Positions 15,237 through 24,381 of a DNA stretch of 64,000 bases are shown in pieces; the first letter of the stretch is position 1, and every line of letters starts with the position of its first letter. The stretch is from Verrucomicrobiaceae bacterium UBA1938 (lineage in GTDB: Bacteria > Verrucomicrobiota > Verrucomicrobiia > Verrucomicrobiales > Verrucomicrobiaceae). Position numbers and translations under genes: made by a program. Below the pieces are notes generated by a model that made no database searches, was not told where the DNA came from, and saw only the letters and a program-made list of their open reading frames with translations. The stretch spans positions 62,001-126,000 of the forward strand of contig DDFC01000010.1 in the NCBI GenBank assembly GCA_002336895.1, read 5' to 3'.

Positions 15237-16058
15237 ATGCCCATGCGCCGTCTTTGCGTCCATACCATCACCACCAAGCCGCTGAGCCTTGAGGAATGTC
15301 TTGTCGAGTTTCCGAAGCGGGGAGTAAGCGGCATCACCATCTGGCGGCAGGCGCTGGAGGGGCGTGATCTGGGCAGTGTGGCACGCCAGACTCGCGAGGC
15401 CGGGCTGGACGTCGTCAGCCTCTGCCGCGGTGGCTTTTTCCCGGCGGCCACGGCGGCTGGCAGACAGGCCGCCATCGATGACAACCTGAAAGCCATCGAG
15501 CAGGCTCACGCCATCGGTGCACCGCTCATCGTGCTGGTGTGTGGAGCAGTGCCCGGGCAGCCGCTCACGGAGTCTCGCCAGCAGATCGCCGATGGCATCG
15601 CCGCCGTGCTGCCTGCGGCGGAGAAGGCGGGTGTGAAGCTCGCCATCGAGCCGCTGCACCCGATGTATGCAGACGACCGCAGCGCGGTGAACACCATGCG
15701 CCAGGCGCATGAGATCTGTGATGTGCTGGGCTCACCGAAAAGCGTCGGCATCGCGGTGGACGTGTATCACGTGTGGTGGGATCCAGAGCTGAAGGAGCAG
15801 ATTGACCTCGCTGGCAAAACCGGCCGCCTGCATGCCTTCCACATCTGCGACTGGAGGACGCCCACCATTGATCTCCTCAATGACCGCGGCCTCATGGGTG
15901 AAGGCTGCATCAACATCCGTGAAATCAGCGACTGGGTGGATGCCACCGGCTTCACCGGGCACCGCGAGGTGGAGATCTTCTCCAATCGCCTTTGGAGCGG
16001 AGATCAGCGCGAGTTTCTCGACAAGATCGCCGCGAGCTATGCACAACTTTACGCATGA
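15237..16058 (+). CDS. Sugar phosphate isomerase/epimerase family TIM-barrel protein
   Basis: The 273-residue protein fits the xylose-isomerase-like AP-endonuclease-2 TIM barrel. Its strands end in conserved metal-ligand regions: KLAIEPLHPMY, GIAVDVYHVWWDPE, HAFHICDWR and HREVEIFS. Such enzymes isomerise or epimerise keto sugars or inositols using a divalent metal. The substrate cannot be told. ATG 15237 (or 15243) is preferred because the upstream in-frame sequence lacks family features. Its stop overlaps the next start (ATGA), and a Gfo/Idh/MocA oxidoreductase gene follows, so the three genes probably break down one sugar or polyol. Confidence 0.8.
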   Translation: MPMRRLCVHTITTKPLSLEECLVEFPKRGVSGITIWRQALEGRDLGSVARQTREAGLDVVSLCRGGFFPAATAAGRQAAIDDNLKAIEQAHAIGAPLIVLVCGAVPGQPLTESRQQIADGIAAVLPAAEKAGVKLAIEPLHPMYADDRSAVNTMRQAHEICDVLGSPKSVGIAVDVYHVWWDPELKEQIDLAGKTGRLHAFHICDWRTPTIDLLNDRGLMGEGCINIREISDWVDATGFTGHREVEIFSNRLWSGDQREFLDKIAASYAQLYA

Positions 16059-16705
16059 AAGCCTGCCTTTCCTTTCTGCTCATCCATCTTGCTCTTGGAG
16101 TCTGTCTGTCCGCAGCTGCAGACACGGCACTGCGTCCGCTCCTGCAGCGCGACCAGTGGCAGTTTGAAGACCCAGCCGCATGGGAGTGGCAGGGAGATGG
16201 CGCGGAGACGTCGCTCATCCTCAAAAAGCCTTCGCAGTACAAGCCCAAGTTTCGCCGCCCCTTCAATCTGGCCTGGTTTGGCGGGGCCGAGTGGGATTCC
16301 TTCACGCTGACCTGTGAAGCGCGGCTCGATGTCTTCAACAAAGGCAACAACGACGTCTGCATCGCCTTTGGCGGCGTGGGAGACTCTGAGTTCTACTATG
16401 CCCACCTCGGCGAGAAGGCGGACGGTGTGCACCTGCAGCTGCATGTGGTGAACAAGGCTGACCGCCAAGCCATCACCACGAATCGCGCCGAGACTCTGCC
16501 TTGGCAGCCCGGCCACTGGCATGCCATCAAGCTGGTGCGCGATGCTGCCTCCGGCGGCATCCAGGTTTGGTTTGATGGAAAGCTGGTGCTCGAAGCCAGT
16601 GACAAGACCTTTGGCAAAGGCCGCATCGGTCTCGGTTCCTTTGATGATCTCGGCGCATTTCGGAATGTAATCGTCACTCCGGTCGCTGCTGCGCAACAGA
16701 ATTGA
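16055..16705 (+). CDS. Secreted concanavalin-like protein (DUF1080 / 3-keto-disaccharide hydrolase-like)
   Basis: The 216-residue product has a signal peptide (to about SAAA, residue 22) and a beta-sandwich. Its sequence pattern resembles the 3-keto-disaccharide hydrolase/DUF1080 domain: FRRPFNLAWF, WDSFTLTCEARL, NDVCIAFGG, then WHAIKLVRDAASGGIQVWFD and GRIGLGSFDD. Members act on keto-glycosides or bind glycans. It lies in a cluster with an isomerase and a Gfo/Idh/MocA dehydrogenase, a combination common in Verrucomicrobiota and Planctomycetota sugar operons. The 4-base overlap with the upstream gene supports co-translation. Catalytic residues cannot be assigned by eye. Confidence 0.65.
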   Translation: MKACLSFLLIHLALGVCLSAAADTALRPLLQRDQWQFEDPAAWEWQGDGAETSLILKKPSQYKPKFRRPFNLAWFGGAEWDSFTLTCEARLDVFNKGNNDVCIAFGGVGDSEFYYAHLGEKADGVHLQLHVVNKADRQAITTNRAETLPWQPGHWHAIKLVRDAASGGIQVWFDGKLVLEASDKTFGKGRIGLGSFDDLGAFRNVIVTPVAAAQQN

Positions 16706-16740
16706 ATCTTCCTCTTTTAGACCCCTCCTCATTTCCAACT

Positions 16741-17892
16741 ATGAACACACGCAGAATCGGCATCATCATGAACGGCGTCACCGGGCGCATGGGCACCAAT
16801 CAGCATCTGATCCGCTCGATCAAAGCCATCCGCGATCAAGGCGGGCTCAAGGTCAGCGACGATCTGACGCTCATGCCCGACCCCATCCTCACCGGGCGCA
16901 ATCTCGACAAGCTCAAAGCCCTGGCAGAGCGCACCGGTGTGACGCGCTACACCACGGACATTGACGCCGCTCTGGCCAACAAGGACGACGAGATCTTCTT
17001 TGACGCCTCCGGCACCCTTCAGCGTGCGGGCTTTGTGGAGAAGGCTGTGAAGGCCGGCAAGGCCATCTACTGTGAAAAGCCCACCGCCGTGGAAACCAGC
17101 GAGGCACTGCGCCTGGCCAAGCTCTGCGAAGACGCAGGTGTGAAAAACGGCGTGGTGCAGGACAAGCTCTGGCTCAGCGGCATTCGCAAATTCCGCACCC
17201 TGCGGGATCAGGGCTTCTTTGGCCGCATCCTCAGCGTGCGCGGAGAGTTCGGCTACTGGGTCTTCACCGGAGAAGATGCCGACCAGCCCGTGCAGCGCCC
17301 CTCCTGGAACTACCGCAAGGAAGACGGCGGCGGCATCATCGTGGACATGCTCTGCCACTGGCGCTACGTGGTGGACAATCTCTTTGGCAAGGTCAAGGCC
17401 GTGAGCTGCCTGGGGGCCACCCACATCCCCAAGCGCCTGGACGAGCGCGGCAAGACCTATGACTGCACCAGCGACGACGCCTGCTACGCCACCTTTGAGT
17501 GCGAGGGCGGGGTCATCTGCCAGTTCAACAGCTCCTGGACGGTGCGCGTGCGGCGCGATGACCTGCTGACCATGCAGGTGGACGGCACGCATGGCAGCGC
17601 CATCGTGGGCCTGCGCAAATGCTGGGTGCAGAGCATCGGCACCACCCCGCGTCCCACGTGGAATCCGGACATCGACCAGCCCATCAACTTCTTCGGCGGC
17701 TGGCAGGAGGTGCCGGACACCACGACCTACGACAATGCCTTCAAGATCCAGTGGGAGGAGTTCCTCAAGCATGTGGCGCTGGACACGCCCTTCCCATGGA
17801 CGCTGCGCGAAGGGGCCAAAGGTGTGCAGCTCGCTGAGCTGGGGCTGCAGAGCTGGGAGCAGCGCAAGTGGCTGCCAGTGGAGGACCTTTGA
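16741..17892 (+). CDS. Gfo/Idh/MocA family oxidoreductase
   Basis: The 383-residue protein has an N-terminal Rossmann fold (RRIGIIMNGVTGRMGTN) and the family's EKP motif in YCEKPTAVET. The C-terminal alpha/beta domain includes GGGIIVDMLCHWRYVVDNLF, with the conserved Asp and His region. These enzymes oxidise or reduce sugars and inositols with NAD(P). ATG 16741 is chosen because it starts directly before the nucleotide fold; an in-frame ATG 13 codons upstream overlaps the preceding gene. It ends the sugar operon, 89 bases before mlaE. Confidence 0.9.
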   Translation: MNTRRIGIIMNGVTGRMGTNQHLIRSIKAIRDQGGLKVSDDLTLMPDPILTGRNLDKLKALAERTGVTRYTTDIDAALANKDDEIFFDASGTLQRAGFVEKAVKAGKAIYCEKPTAVETSEALRLAKLCEDAGVKNGVVQDKLWLSGIRKFRTLRDQGFFGRILSVRGEFGYWVFTGEDADQPVQRPSWNYRKEDGGGIIVDMLCHWRYVVDNLFGKVKAVSCLGATHIPKRLDERGKTYDCTSDDACYATFECEGGVICQFNSSWTVRVRRDDLLTMQVDGTHGSAIVGLRKCWVQSIGTTPRPTWNPDIDQPINFFGGWQEVPDTTTYDNAFKIQWEEFLKHVALDTPFPWTLREGAKGVQLAELGLQSWEQRKWLPVEDL

Positions 17893-17980
17893 TCCTCTGA
17901 GTTCTCTTCAAGAATAATTGTGGGGGCCTGTTCTGCGTCATTGCGCAATTCCGGTGCGTGGGCCAATCTGCGCGCATCGA

Positions 17981-18757
17981 ATGTTGCGCGCCGTAGGTCG
18001 ATACACACTCTCCATTGTCCATGAGCTGGGAGACTTTGCCCTCTTCACAGGGCAGTCCTTTCGTGCCGCAGTCGGTGCCCGGCGGCTGTGGCGGCGGGTG
18101 GTGCGCGCTGGTTTTGAGCAGGGAGTGCGCTGCCTCCCGGTCATCCTGATCGTAGGCATGTTCACCGGGCTGGTGCTCGGCCTGCAGGGGTATTATGTGC
18201 TGAACCGCTTTGGCTCCGAGGGCCTGCTGGGCACGCTGGTGTCTCTCAGTCTCATTCGCGAGCTGGGACCGGTGCTGGCGGCGCTCATGCTGGTGGGGCA
18301 GGCGGGATCCGCCCTGGCGGCAGAGCTGGGCATGCAGCGGAACACCGAGCAGATCGCCGCACTGGAGACCATGGGAGCGAGCAGCCACGCCTATCTCGTC
18401 ACCCCGCGCCTGCTGGCTGCACTGGTGGTTTACCCCATGCAGACGGCTCTCTTTGTCACCATCGGCCTTTGGGGCGGCAGCCTGTCAGGCTCCATGCTGC
18501 TGGGGCTGGAGCCGGGCATCTACTGGTCGGCCGTGGAGCGTGCCGTCGAGGCTCCGGATGTGCGAGAGTGCTTTACCAAGGCGGCCACCTTTGGCCTGCT
18601 GACCGTCGCGCTGTGCGCCTACCACGGCTTTAATGCCCATCTCTGCAGCACCGCCACCGGCGCACGTGCGGTCAGCGCCTCCACCACGCGTGCGGTGGTC
18701 CAGTCCAGCATCATCGTGCTGGCGGCGGATTACGTCATCACCTCCTTCCTGGTCTGA
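17981..18757 (+). CDS. mlaE: MlaE-type phospholipid ABC transporter permease
   Basis: This is the inner-membrane permease of the Mla system, which moves phospholipids between inner and outer membranes. The 258-residue protein has about five membrane segments and the MlaE signature RELGPVLAALMLVGQAGSAL, then AAELGMQRNTEQIAALETMG. The ATG at 17981 is taken because the upstream extension is not conserved-looking. It heads a five-gene run (mlaEFDCA) with tiny gaps or ATGA overlaps. No mlaB-like STAS gene is present. Confidence 0.92.
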   Translation: MLRAVGRYTLSIVHELGDFALFTGQSFRAAVGARRLWRRVVRAGFEQGVRCLPVILIVGMFTGLVLGLQGYYVLNRFGSEGLLGTLVSLSLIRELGPVLAALMLVGQAGSALAAELGMQRNTEQIAALETMGASSHAYLVTPRLLAALVVYPMQTALFVTIGLWGGSLSGSMLLGLEPGIYWSAVERAVEAPDVRECFTKAATFGLLTVALCAYHGFNAHLCSTATGARAVSASTTRAVVQSSIIVLAADYVITSFLV

Positions 18758-18762
18758 ATCTC

Positions 18763-19572
18763 ATGGGCGCTGACACCACATCACTCCTGCTCAAGATCGA
18801 GGGCCTGCACAAGTGCTTCGGGAAAAACGTGGTGCTGGACGGCGCCTGCCTCGATGTGCCGCGTGGCAGCCTGGTCACCGTGCTGGGGCGCAGCGGGGCA
18901 GGGAAGTCGGTGCTGCTCAAGTGCCTGGCGGATGTGGTGCAGCCAGATTCCGGCAGCATCTTCTTTGATGGCAAGCCGCTCACAGCAGGAGACGCCGCCG
19001 CACGGGCGGACTTTCGCAGGCGCTGCAGCTTCCTGTTTCAAAGCAATGCGCTCTTTGACTCCCTGACCGCGCTGGAAAACGTGGAGCTGCCTCTGGAGCA
19101 GACCACCGCTGTGCCCGACAAGGAAATCCGCGAGCGCAGCCTGGAGGCCCTGCGGCAGCTGGAGCTGGATGCGTACAAAGACCACTACCCCAGCCAGCTC
19201 TCCGGCGGCATGCAGAAGCGCCTGGCCCTGGCCCGCGCCATCGTCACCCGGCCGGAGCTAGTCCTCTTTGACGAGCCCACCGCCGGGCTGGACCCGCTGC
19301 GCAGGAATGCCGTCTTTGCCATGATTGCCAAATACCAGCGTCAGTTTGGCTTCACCGCCCTGGTGGTGACGCACGACCTCACCGAGGCGCTGCTGGCCAG
19401 TGATCGCGTGGCGCTGCTGGACAAAGGCCGGATGTGCTTTGAAGGTACCTCGGACGAATTTTCCGCCTCCACCTCCGCCGTGGTGGGGGATTTCCGAGAC
19501 AGCGCCGCCGCTCTTGGCCGTACACTTGCTTCCATACGCCGTGGCGAGGCTCTCCAATCTGAAGACTCATGA
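18763..19572 (+). CDS. mlaF: MlaF-type phospholipid ABC transporter ATP-binding protein
   Basis: This 269-residue cytoplasmic ATPase powers the MlaE permease. Visible motifs are Walker A GRSGAGKS (42-49), the Q-loop FQSNALFDSL, the signature LSGGMQKR (145-152), Walker B LVLFDEP ending at D169-E170, and the switch His in VVTHD. It starts five bases after mlaE ends, and its stop overlaps mlaD by four bases. The C-terminal tail of about 30 residues after the ATPase core is Ser/Ala-rich. Confidence 0.93.
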   Translation: MGADTTSLLLKIEGLHKCFGKNVVLDGACLDVPRGSLVTVLGRSGAGKSVLLKCLADVVQPDSGSIFFDGKPLTAGDAAARADFRRRCSFLFQSNALFDSLTALENVELPLEQTTAVPDKEIRERSLEALRQLELDAYKDHYPSQLSGGMQKRLALARAIVTRPELVLFDEPTAGLDPLRRNAVFAMIAKYQRQFGFTALVVTHDLTEALLASDRVALLDKGRMCFEGTSDEFSASTSAVVGDFRDSAAALGRTLASIRRGEALQSEDS

Positions 19573-20048
19573 AACAATCCAAACTGGAACTCTACGTAGG
19601 CCTCTTTGTGCTGCTGGGGCTTGCCGCCGTCGTCTATCTCACGGTCAAGCTGGGCGCAGGCCACATGCTCAGCGGAGATACCTACGTGATTGAGGCGCGC
19701 TTTTCCAATGCCGGCGGCCTCAATACCGGTAGCAGCGTGCTGGTGGCGGGCGTGCCCGTGGGCCGGGTGGAGGGCATCCGGGTGGACCCCACCGACTACA
19801 GTGCCATGGCGACCCTGCGCGTGCAGGTGGGGCTGAAACTCCCCACGGACACCATGGCCTCCATCAAAACCACGGGACTGATCGGAGATAAATATGTGGC
19901 GCTTGCGCCCGGCGCAGACGAAACTTATCTTAAATCTGGTTCGCGGATCACAATGACCGAGTCCTCGGTCGATCTTGAATCGTTGATTGGCAAGATGGCT
20001 TTCGGTAGTGTTGAAAAAGGCAAAGACTCTCCTCCCCCAGCTCCATGA
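19569..20048 (+). CDS. mlaD: MlaD-type MCE domain protein
   Basis: MlaD forms a hexameric periplasmic ring on MlaFE and holds phospholipids. The 159-residue product has one N-terminal membrane segment (about residues 7-26) and a single MCE domain (about 36-115) with ARFSNAGGLNTGSSVLVAGV and VGRVEGIRVD. It is a little shorter than E. coli MlaD, mostly at the C-terminus. The start overlaps mlaF and the stop overlaps mlaC by ATGA, indicating translational coupling. Confidence 0.92.
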   Translation: MKQSKLELYVGLFVLLGLAAVVYLTVKLGAGHMLSGDTYVIEARFSNAGGLNTGSSVLVAGVPVGRVEGIRVDPTDYSAMATLRVQVGLKLPTDTMASIKTTGLIGDKYVALAPGADETYLKSGSRITMTESSVDLESLIGKMAFGSVEKGKDSPPPAP

Positions 20049-20623
20049 CTCTGCGTTTCCTGCTCTCACTCCTTATTTTAGCAGTTCCCTTTAGCGCCAG
20101 TGCGCAACTGGCCGATGCGCAGTCAAAGCTCAAATCCGCTGTGGCGGAGGTGCTCTCCGTGGCTGATCGCACCGGCAATCGCAGCGCCCTGCCCAACAGC
20201 CTGCGTCCAGTGCTGCATAAGCACGTGAGCTTTGAGACGATGACCAAGCGCGCCGTGGGCCCGGGCTGGCGGCAGTTCAGCCCGGCTCAGCAGCAGCAGG
20301 CCACCGAGCTCTTCTCCACCCTCATCATCCGCAGCTACAGCAGCAAATTCACCCCCGGGGAGCACCCGGCCATCACCTACCAGCAGGCGGTGCAGCCTGC
20401 CGAGGGGCGTGTGGATGTGCCCACCAACATGGTTTACAAAGGCAGCCACTACAATGTGGTGTACCGCATGGAGCAGGTGCAGGGCTGGCGCATCACCGAT
20501 GTGGTGATCGAAGGGGTCAGCCTCATAGCCAATTACCGCAGCCAGCTGGATTCCCAGTTTCAAAGAGGCGGTGCCGAAGCCGTCATCAGTTCCCTCACGC
20601 AATCTGTATCCCGACCCCAATGA
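20045..20623 (+). CDS. mlaC: MlaC-type periplasmic phospholipid-binding protein
   Basis: MlaC shuttles phospholipid between the outer-membrane MlaA complex and the inner-membrane MlaFED complex. The 192-residue product has a signal peptide (about 20 residues, ending SASA) and the Tol2/MlaC pattern: FETMTKRAVGPGWRQFSPAQ, LIIRSYSSKF, VVYRMEQVQGWRITDVVIEG, and SLIANYRSQ near the end. Both ends overlap neighbours by four bases. Confidence 0.9.
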   Translation: MTLRFLLSLLILAVPFSASAQLADAQSKLKSAVAEVLSVADRTGNRSALPNSLRPVLHKHVSFETMTKRAVGPGWRQFSPAQQQQATELFSTLIIRSYSSKFTPGEHPAITYQQAVQPAEGRVDVPTNMVYKGSHYNVVYRMEQVQGWRITDVVIEGVSLIANYRSQLDSQFQRGGAEAVISSLTQSVSRPQ

Positions 20624-21462
20624 AATACCACACCTCCACACTCCGGCTGCTGCTGCTGGCGGTCTCTCCGCTGCTGACTGATTGCAGCATGACTGCTGCC
20701 AAAAAAGCCTCGCAGCCCATGGCGCTGGCCGAGACTGCCACAGCTGCCCCCAAAGGCAAGGGCGCTGCAGCCGCCGCCAAAGTCGGCCCCACCAAGGCCG
20801 AGGAGGAAGTGGACGAGTACGCCGCCAGCGCGGACATCTACGACCCCCTTCAGGGCCTCAACCGCGCCACCTTCTTCATCAACGACAAGCTCTACACGCT
20901 GATCTTCCGCCCCATCGCCAAAGGGTATAATTTCATTCTGCCCCGGCCGGTGCGGAAGGGGATCGACAACGCCTTTGAGAACGCCAAGTACCCCGTGCGT
21001 GTCGTCAACTGCACCCTGCAGGGCAAGTTCAAGCGTGCCGGACAGGAGACCGCCAAATTTGCCGTCAACACCGTCGGCGGTGTGGTGGGCATCTTCCGCC
21101 CGGCTGAAAAGATCCCCTCGCTGGCCAATCTGCCAGACGAGGACACCGGCCAGACGCTGGCCAAGTGGGGCATCCCGCACGGCGCCTACATCGTGCTGCC
21201 GCTGCTGGGCCCATGCAGCCTGCGAGATACCGTCGGCCTGGCAGGGGACTATGCCCTCAATCCCGTCAACTGGCCCTACCTCTACTGGTTCGGCAGCCGG
21301 TCCAAGCACGACTGGATCGTCGCCCCTCCGGCAGCCAATACGCTGCGCACCATCCCGACGCAGATCGACAAGTATGACACGATCACCAAGGATGCCGTGG
21401 ACCCCTACCTCTCTGCCCGCAGCGCCTACTCCCAGAGCCGCGAGGAAGCCGCCAAGCGCTAG
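20620..21462 (+). CDS. mlaA: MlaA (VacJ) family lipoprotein
   Basis: MlaA sits in the outer membrane and removes mislocalised phospholipids from the outer leaflet. The 280-residue protein has an N-terminal signal with a Cys at residue 22 (LLTDC, a poor but possible lipobox), an Ala/Lys-rich linker, and then the conserved core IYDPLQGLNRATFFINDKL. Later come KYPVRVVNCTLQGKF, IPHGAYIVLPLLGPCSLRD and DPYLSARSAYSQ. In E. coli mlaA is apart from the mla operon; here it is the last gene of it, starting inside the end of mlaC. A good terminator follows 46 bases downstream. Confidence 0.93.
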   Translation: MKYHTSTLRLLLLAVSPLLTDCSMTAAKKASQPMALAETATAAPKGKGAAAAAKVGPTKAEEEVDEYAASADIYDPLQGLNRATFFINDKLYTLIFRPIAKGYNFILPRPVRKGIDNAFENAKYPVRVVNCTLQGKFKRAGQETAKFAVNTVGGVVGIFRPAEKIPSLANLPDEDTGQTLAKWGIPHGAYIVLPLLGPCSLRDTVGLAGDYALNPVNWPYLYWFGSRSKHDWIVAPPAANTLRTIPTQIDKYDTITKDAVDPYLSARSAYSQSREEAAKR

Positions 21463-21889
21463 TCTCTGCAGTTCCAGATCTTGAGTGGAGGCTGATCCCT
21501 CCCCATGAAAATGGTCCGTGCCTCATGTGCAAGGACCATTTTTATTTGGGCCTGTGGTCTGGAGTTGCTCGGAGAAAGCTCGTTGCGTTCATGCACGAGT
21601 ACTCATACCTCGCTGTAGTGGCAAAAGCGTCCAATCAACCTGCAAAAGCATCAAACGCTCTGGAGGAGTGGGATCGTCCCGATCCCGCACGCTCTCACTT
21701 CGCCCAGCGTTGCGTCCCATTTTCTAATACGCTCCAAGATAGCGGATCAAGATGATCCCCCTCCGGCAGATCCCACCTCGGCTCCTTTGCCACTTCGCGG
21801 CAGATTCGAACGTTTATGCATTCACCAAACGGAAAAGGCATTCACTGCCACATCGTGCAGCCAATTGCATAAAGAAACGAGCCGCCTGA
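21463..21889. other. Intergenic gap after mlaA
   Basis: This 427-base gap lies between convergent mlaA and the secretin gene. It holds the terminator at 21508-21545. The rest has two overlapping short open frames with no protein-like features, so I see no gene. Confidence 0.6.
21508..21545 (+). terminator. Rho-independent terminator of the mla operon
   Basis: AAAATGGTCC (21508-21517) pairs with GGACCATTTT (21533-21542) in a 10-bp stem, followed by further T residues. It is correctly placed after mlaA. Confidence 0.75.
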
Positions 21890-24244
21890 TCAATCCCGCG
21901 CAGGAAGTGCACGTGGGACGTTTTGCAGGTCGGGGCCGGAGAATTGCATCGCCTCATCGTAGATGCGGCTGCGGGTGCTTTCGACTTCGTTGGAGGCATC
22001 AAGCGGATCGTCTGAGCGCACGATGCGGGGCTGGATGAAGACCAGCAGCTCATCGCGTGTGGTCTGGTCCTGCGTGGTGCCAAAGAGATGTCCCAGGACG
22101 GGGATGCGGCTCAGGCCGATGACGCCGTTCTTGCTCTTGGTGGTCTTCTCCGTGATCAGGCCGCCGAGCACCACGGTGGCGCCGTTTTTCACCGCCACCT
22201 CTGTCACCAGCTCCTGCGTGCCGATGGTGGGCACCGTGTTGCCACCGATGGTCTGGGAGCCGACGATGTTGTCATTGATCTGGGCGATCCGCAGCGTCAC
22301 CTCATGGTCGGAGTTGATCAGCGGAATGACCTCCAGCTTCAGCACCACATCGCGGTAGGTCACGCTCACGCTGGTGTTGGCCACACCGGCGGAGAAGGCG
22401 CCATTGGTCAGGATGTTGGCCGGCACGGCGATGCGCTGACCGGAGGAGATGACGGACTTGGCGGCGTTCTTGGCATAGATGCTCGGCGTGGCCAGCACCT
22501 TGAAGTTGTTGTTGGTGTTGATGACCTTCACGTAGTTGCTCAGGGAGCCGAGCTGGCCGTAGAAGTTGAGCTGGCCAAACTTGGCGGGGAACTGGACGAT
22601 GTTGTTGTTGGTGGTCGTCGTGGTCGTGCCGCCGGTCGAGGTGGTCACTGCGCCGTTGCGGTTGACGCTGAAGTCATTGAGCAGCTGGAGGAAATCCATG
22701 CCGTAGTTGAGGTTCTTGCCCAGGCTCAGCTGGCCGATGATGGCGGAGATGTAGATCTGCTGCGGGCGCACATCCATCTCCTGCAGCAGCTGGTCGATGC
22801 GGTCGATGTGCTCGGGTGAGCCGGAGACGATGAGGCTGTTGGACTGCGGATCCGCGATGAGCAGCGTCTTGCCCACCACCATGGACTCCGGCGCGCCGAC
22901 GTCTTCGGGATTGTCCAGCAGGGAGCGGTTGGGATTGGAGCCACCCTGGCCTCCGCTGTTTCCAAAGGTGCCGCCCAGGCCGTAGTTGGAGCCGAAGCCA
23001 GAATTGTTGAAGCCGCTGTTGTTGCTGTTGCTGGCGCTGCTGCGGTTGGCGTCCGTGGAGGGCGAGTTGGAGCTGGCGCCGGAGCGGCGGCGGCTGCCAC
23101 CACTGCCGCCGGGGGAGCCTGCCACGGCACCGTCGTTGTTGCCCTGGATGTCGGTGTCCTTGGCCAGCGCATTGTAGGCCACAGGCAGGAAGTCCAGCAC
23201 GTCCAGGTACTTCAGGCGGCGCTTGAGGAAATTGGAGCCGTCACTCTGCTTGTCGAGCTTCTGCACCAGCCCCTTGATGTAGGCGATGTCCACCGGGCGG
23301 CCGATGACGAGCAGCTCGTTGGTACGGCGGTAGGGAAAGACCTTCACGCGTGCACCTGCGGGATTGGTGGCAGCGGTGCTGCCTGCCGGGCTGGCAGGCA
23401 CTGCGGGCACGCCCGGGCGGGCGGCGGGATTGGGCACCGCAGCGGCATTCGGCGTGGTGGAGGAGGCCGCGGACTTGGCCATCTTGGACTTCTCCTCCTG
23501 CTCAAAGATCTCGTTCACGATCTCGGCCACCTGCTCCACATCCGAGCGCTCCAGCTTGATCATCTCGTTGGAGGTTTCCGTGGGCGGCACATCGATGATC
23601 TGGGCGATCTCGCAGATGCTGCGGATGGTGGCGCTGTTTTCTGTGATGATGAGCGCGGTGTCATTCGAGACAGGGGTCATCGCACCATAGGAGTGCAGCT
23701 TGATCACCTGCTGAAAGGCTTTGGACGCCTCCTCCGCAGAGACGTGCTCCAGTGGCAGGATGTAGTGGCAGATCTCCTCGTTCTGCGGCAGGTCGCGCAG
23801 GGCATTATAGACCTTGAGGCCATCGGCTGTGGGGCTTTTGCCACCAGCGTGGTTGATCAGCTTGGCCGTGGTGGCGTCCACATTAATGATGGCATAGCCG
23901 TTGAGCAGCAGGGTGGCCTCGATGAAGGAGATGGCGTCCCGCTTGGTGAGCATCTGTGGGGAGATGATGCGCAGCATCTCCCCCTGCAGGGCCGAGTCGA
24001 GGATCAGTTTCTTGCCCGTGAGCTGGGTATAAAAGGGGATGATGGCCTGGATGGGGGCGCTGGGGAAGTTCACCTTGATGGTGGCACCCTCTCCCACCGG
24101 CACATAGCCGCCCGCCTGACCTGCCTGCGCAGGAGGCAGTGCCGGAGTCTGGGCCTTGCTCGCCTGGCGCATGCCGAGGATCAAAAGCACCAGCAGCATG
24201 GCAGTGCGCAGCCTGGCTGGCAGTTGAGAAGGGTGATGGGACAT
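21890..24244 (-). CDS. gspD: Type II secretion-type secretin (GspD family)
   Basis: The 784-residue protein forms the outer-membrane ring through which folded proteins or fibres leave. It has a signal peptide (about 31 residues), an N0 domain (VNFPSAPIQAIIPFYTQLTG), and N1-N3 KH-like domains (LPLEHVSAEEASKAFQQVI, FPYRRTNELLVIGRPVDIAY). A Gly/Ser/Asn-rich linker of about 70 residues follows near the middle, then the secretin core (VATPSIYAKNAAKSVISSGQ, RIPVLGHLFGTTQDQTTRDE, LLVFIQPRIVRS). No other general-secretion or pilus genes are in the window. A plausible promoter lies just upstream in an AT-rich gap. Confidence 0.9.
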   Translation of the reverse strand: MSHHPSQLPARLRTAMLLVLLILGMRQASKAQTPALPPAQAGQAGGYVPVGEGATIKVNFPSAPIQAIIPFYTQLTGKKLILDSALQGEMLRIISPQMLTKRDAISFIEATLLLNGYAIINVDATTAKLINHAGGKSPTADGLKVYNALRDLPQNEEICHYILPLEHVSAEEASKAFQQVIKLHSYGAMTPVSNDTALIITENSATIRSICEIAQIIDVPPTETSNEMIKLERSDVEQVAEIVNEIFEQEEKSKMAKSAASSTTPNAAAVPNPAARPGVPAVPASPAGSTAATNPAGARVKVFPYRRTNELLVIGRPVDIAYIKGLVQKLDKQSDGSNFLKRRLKYLDVLDFLPVAYNALAKDTDIQGNNDGAVAGSPGGSGGSRRRSGASSNSPSTDANRSSASNSNNSGFNNSGFGSNYGLGGTFGNSGGQGGSNPNRSLLDNPEDVGAPESMVVGKTLLIADPQSNSLIVSGSPEHIDRIDQLLQEMDVRPQQIYISAIIGQLSLGKNLNYGMDFLQLLNDFSVNRNGAVTTSTGGTTTTTTNNNIVQFPAKFGQLNFYGQLGSLSNYVKVINTNNNFKVLATPSIYAKNAAKSVISSGQRIAVPANILTNGAFSAGVANTSVSVTYRDVVLKLEVIPLINSDHEVTLRIAQINDNIVGSQTIGGNTVPTIGTQELVTEVAVKNGATVVLGGLITEKTTKSKNGVIGLSRIPVLGHLFGTTQDQTTRDELLVFIQPRIVRSDDPLDASNEVESTRSRIYDEAMQFSGPDLQNVPRALPARD

Positions 24245-24262
24245 ATTATTAAAATTACGGTC

Positions 24263-24290
24263 ATTATATTGAATTTAGACTCAGCGGCAA
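24263..24290 (-). promoter_or_regulatory. Promoter of the secretin gene
   Basis: On the minus strand TTGCCG (24290-24285), a 16-base spacer and a perfect TATAAT (24268-24263) precede the secretin ATG at 24244 by about 18 bases, in an AT-rich gap between divergent genes. Confidence 0.5.
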
Positions 24291-24381
24291 GAGATTTGGT
24301 TAATATCTATTAAAATTCATGCTTTCTGGACTCCCATGAATGGGCCTTGCAAGCCCACTCGCCCCATGGATCATCGGACGC

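Noticed and set aside
21518..21755. Two overlapping short frames after mlaA
   Set aside because: They overlap the mla terminator and each other, and have no protein-like features.
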